In this document: positions 62,102-64,000 of the stretch, one piece after another
How positions within the stretch are numbered: position 1 is the first letter of the stretch
Layout: each line of letters begins with the position of its first letter
Assembly (NCBI RefSeq): GCF_019396345.1
Contig: NZ_JAHKRM010000003.1
Coordinates: 372,001 to 436,000 of the forward strand
Direction: 5' to 3'
Source: Nonomuraea guangzhouensis
GTDB lineage: Bacteria > Actinomycetota > Actinomycetes > Streptosporangiales > Streptosporangiaceae
DNA length: 64,000 nucleotides
Made by a program: the position numbers and the translations under genes
The notes under the pieces: model-generated
Database searches by the model: none
The model's input: the letters and a program-made list of their open reading frames with translations, nothing else
What the model was told of the DNA's origin: nothing

Positions 62102-62126
62102 GGCCTCGGGCAGGACTTGAACCTGC
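62102..62126 (-). other. tRNA 3'-end-like fragment, possible attachment site
   Basis: On the complementary strand GCAGG-TTCAAGT-CCTGC (62126-62110) forms a perfect T-stem and 7-base T-loop matching the GGTTCRANTCC consensus. It is followed by CCGAGGC, the length of an acceptor 3' strand. No D-arm, anticodon arm or matching 5' acceptor strand is found upstream. Partial tRNA ends like this are left when an element integrates into a tRNA gene. It begins two bases after the stop of the nuclease-helicase gene. Confidence 0.45.
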
Positions 62127-62184
62127 CCAGCCCACTCCACGCGAGGAAGGGCGAGGAAGATCGTGTCCAGATCCTTCTGCCGGG

Positions 62185-63984
62185 TCACGAGATGCCGTAC
62201 TGGCGGATCTTCCGGTAGATCGTGGCTCGTGACATGCCGATCGCCTTCGCGGCTTTTGTCGGGTTCTCCTGGTTGTCCCGCAGCGCGTTGACGATGGCGT
62301 CGCGTTCGAGCGCCTCGATTGGTGTGAGCAGCCGATGGCTCGCCGACCGGCATTCCGGCGGCAGGTCGGCGACATCGACGACGCCTTTGGGGCGGTGCTT
62401 GATCGTGGTGGCGAGCACCCCGCGTAGTTGGCTCACGTTGCCCGGCCAGTCGAGCCGGGCCAGCTGTGCCAGCGCCTGGGGCGAGCACATCAGCTGGTCG
62501 TCCTTGGTCAACTGCCGGAGCAGGTGGTGCACGAGGTCGGGCAGGTCGTCGATGTGGTGGCGCAGCGCGGGAACTTCGACGGTGCGCGGGAAGATGGACC
62601 GCAGGGGCGCCACGGCGTCGGGTGTCTGGAGCGCGATGACCATCCGCGCCGCGTCCCATGTGCGGTCGGTGAGCAGGTCTGCCGTCGCCGATGCCTGCTG
62701 TTCGGACAACCGCTCGGCGTGCCGGAGCACGACCGTGGCGCCGGGTGTGGTCAGGTCCTCGGTCAGGGTTTCGAGCCAGCTGTCGAAATCGTCCGCGGCG
62801 GGCGGCTGGGTGACGCGGAAGTGTCTGCCGGGCTCGCGCTGCTGGTGCACCGCGCGTAGCAGGGCGAACTTGCCGGCACCCGCTTCGCCCTCGATCACGA
62901 ACCAGTCACCTGTGGCGAAGCACGCGGCGGCCTGCTGCACCGACCGCGTCCACGCCGGGCCGGTGCCCGCCAGACCGGGTGGGTTCATCCGCTGAGTGCG
63001 GTGCAGCGAGACGCCGCCCGCCAGTGGTGCCGGAAGTCGTTCGACCCGGATGCGGAACACGCCACCCGCGAGCCCGGAACCCGTCGACACGGGGGAGTAG
63101 CGCAGGTGTGCCGTACGCCCGCTGGGCAGCTCGACCGTCCGCAACGCGTGCCGTTTGTCCGCGCGCATCGTGTCGACCGCGTAGCCGATCAACGTCTGCT
63201 GCTCGGCGGGGTCGACCAGGTGCCGGAGTGCGTCGTTCATCATCACCACGTCGTTGTTCAACGCGAGCACCGGCCCGGGCGACCGTTGGCAGATCTTCAT
63301 GTATTCGTGCACCAGCGCGAGTTCGCGCATGCCGGTCTGGGCGTGCAGTTCCGCCTCGATCTGGCGGGCGGTGGACGCCGCCAGCGCGGTCAGCAGCGGT
63401 CCGGGCGTATGTCGCCACGCCGTGATGTCCAGGATGCCGATCACCTTGCCGCGGACCGGGTGCCGGATGGGCATACCCGCGCAGGCGAATTGGCCCAGCT
63501 GACCCGCGTAGTGCTCGCTGCCGTCGACGAATGCGGACGATCCGCTGGAGATGGCGGTGCCGATTCCGTTCGTGCCGACGAATTTCTCGGCATAGCTGAA
63601 ACCGGGCGCCAACTGGACCGCGTCGAGGGCTTCGCTGATCTGGAGACTGGAAACCCGCCGATCGAGCACCAGCCCGGTTTGATCGGTGAGGATCGTGCTG
63701 ACCGCTTCACCGCGCAACTGTTCGTGCAGCATGTCGAGAATGGGGGCCGCGCCGCGCGCCAACGGCGTTTCGAGATCGGGATCGCGGATGAACGGGGCGA
63801 GGATCCGATCCGCCTCGACGTTGTTGTCCCGCGACCGCTCCCAGGACGCCAGGATCGTCCACCTGACGTGGGGACCGCGCTCACCGGTGCCGCTGAGGAA
63901 GCTGTCGCGGGCGTGGCGGATCTCGGCGTCGCTGGCCGCCGCGGGTGCGGGCTCTGCGGATCCGCTGCTCAGGGCCTTCGCCAC
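62185..63984 (-). CDS. AcoR-like GAF/Fis-family regulator, GAFTGA-less
   Basis: A 599-residue regulator. Residues 90-210 are a GAF sensor (F-V-G-T-N-G-I-G-T-A, and A-G-M-P-I-R-H-P-V-R-G-K-V-I-G-I-L-D-I-T). A second PAS-like part follows. The AAA+ region has a degraded Walker A (G-E-A-G-A-G-K-F) and no GAFTGA loop, so it cannot activate sigma-54 RNA polymerase. It ends in a Fis HTH (N-P-T-K-A-A-K-A-I-G-M-S-R-A-T-I-Y-R). Actinobacterial AcoR-like proteins of this type control alcohol or acetoin genes. It is highly G+C-rich like the region before 26 kb. The ATG lies 16 bases from the window end. Confidence 0.85.
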   Translation of the reverse strand: MAKALSSGSAEPAPAAASDAEIRHARDSFLSGTGERGPHVRWTILASWERSRDNNVEADRILAPFIRDPDLETPLARGAAPILDMLHEQLRGEAVSTILTDQTGLVLDRRVSSLQISEALDAVQLAPGFSYAEKFVGTNGIGTAISSGSSAFVDGSEHYAGQLGQFACAGMPIRHPVRGKVIGILDITAWRHTPGPLLTALAASTARQIEAELHAQTGMRELALVHEYMKICQRSPGPVLALNNDVVMMNDALRHLVDPAEQQTLIGYAVDTMRADKRHALRTVELPSGRTAHLRYSPVSTGSGLAGGVFRIRVERLPAPLAGGVSLHRTQRMNPPGLAGTGPAWTRSVQQAAACFATGDWFVIEGEAGAGKFALLRAVHQQREPGRHFRVTQPPAADDFDSWLETLTEDLTTPGATVVLRHAERLSEQQASATADLLTDRTWDAARMVIALQTPDAVAPLRSIFPRTVEVPALRHHIDDLPDLVHHLLRQLTKDDQLMCSPQALAQLARLDWPGNVSQLRGVLATTIKHRPKGVVDVADLPPECRSASHRLLTPIEALERDAIVNALRDNQENPTKAAKAIGMSRATIYRKIRQYGIS

Positions 63985-64000
63985 GGGAGCCTCCCTGGAT

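Noticed and set aside
62101..62190. A complete tRNA gene at 62.1 kb
   Set aside because: Only the T-arm and an acceptor-like 3' strand are present; no anticodon arm, D-arm or pairing 5' strand could be found.
1..64000. CRISPR array
   Set aside because: No set of regularly spaced direct repeats was seen; the only repeated decamers are the three in the 14.7-14.8 kb control region.

Overview
The window is high-G+C DNA (GTG/TTG starts, ATGA/GTGA/TGATG gene junctions, DUF397/XRE and WXG100 genes), which points to a filamentous actinomycete of the Streptosporangiales/Streptomycetales kind. It has two characters. The outer parts (about 1-26 kb and 62-64 kb) are very G+C-rich and metabolic. The middle (about 26-62 kb) looks, by eye, more A+T-rich at third codon positions, is littered with transposase remnants, and reads as an accessory or defence island.

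Region 1 (1-8 kb): the 3' part of an MFS efflux pump; a secreted CBM35-type plus PL9-type pectate lyase behind a LacI-like operator; a saccharopine-dehydrogenase-like/TetR pair with a clear palindromic operator; small membrane or secreted proteins; a frameshifted serine hydrolase; a membrane protein.

Region 2 (8-24.3 kb): a divergent sugar regulon. Leftward: GntR/FadR regulator, FAH-family hydrolase, aldo/keto reductase, larA, larB, larC, larE. Rightward: L-fuconate dehydratase, SDR, and a ribose-type ABC importer. Together these describe non-phosphorylative L-fucose (or similar 6-deoxysugar) breakdown. That pathway ends in pyruvate plus L-lactate, and the operon also carries a nickel-pincer lactate racemase with its whole cofactor assembly line. 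A MarR regulator and a GH106-like glycosidase follow.

Region 3 (24.3-30.3 kb): a TetR remnant, an enoyl-CoA hydratase-family enzyme, a PaaI-like thioesterase, then DUF397, XRE/DUF5753 and anti-sigma-type ATPase genes, transposase debris, and a VUT/YhhQ-type transporter.

Region 4 (30.3-56.2 kb) is the centrepiece: a Dpd 7-deazaguanine DNA modification and restriction locus. One operon makes preQ0 (queC, queE, queD, folE2) and puts it into DNA (a candidate dpdC, dpdB, dpdA, and a second dpdB). A convergent, translationally coupled operon encodes the restriction side (dpdE-F-G-H-I-J-K-D). An IS66 remnant lies between the two. The duplicated dpdB flanking dpdA is unusual.

Region 5 (56.2-64 kb): IS debris; a WXG100-like protein, putative ADP-ribosyltransferase toxin and immunity cassette; a stand-alone nuclease-DUF2075 helicase; a fragment resembling the 3' end of a tRNA (possible attachment site); and an AcoR-like regulator running to the window edge.
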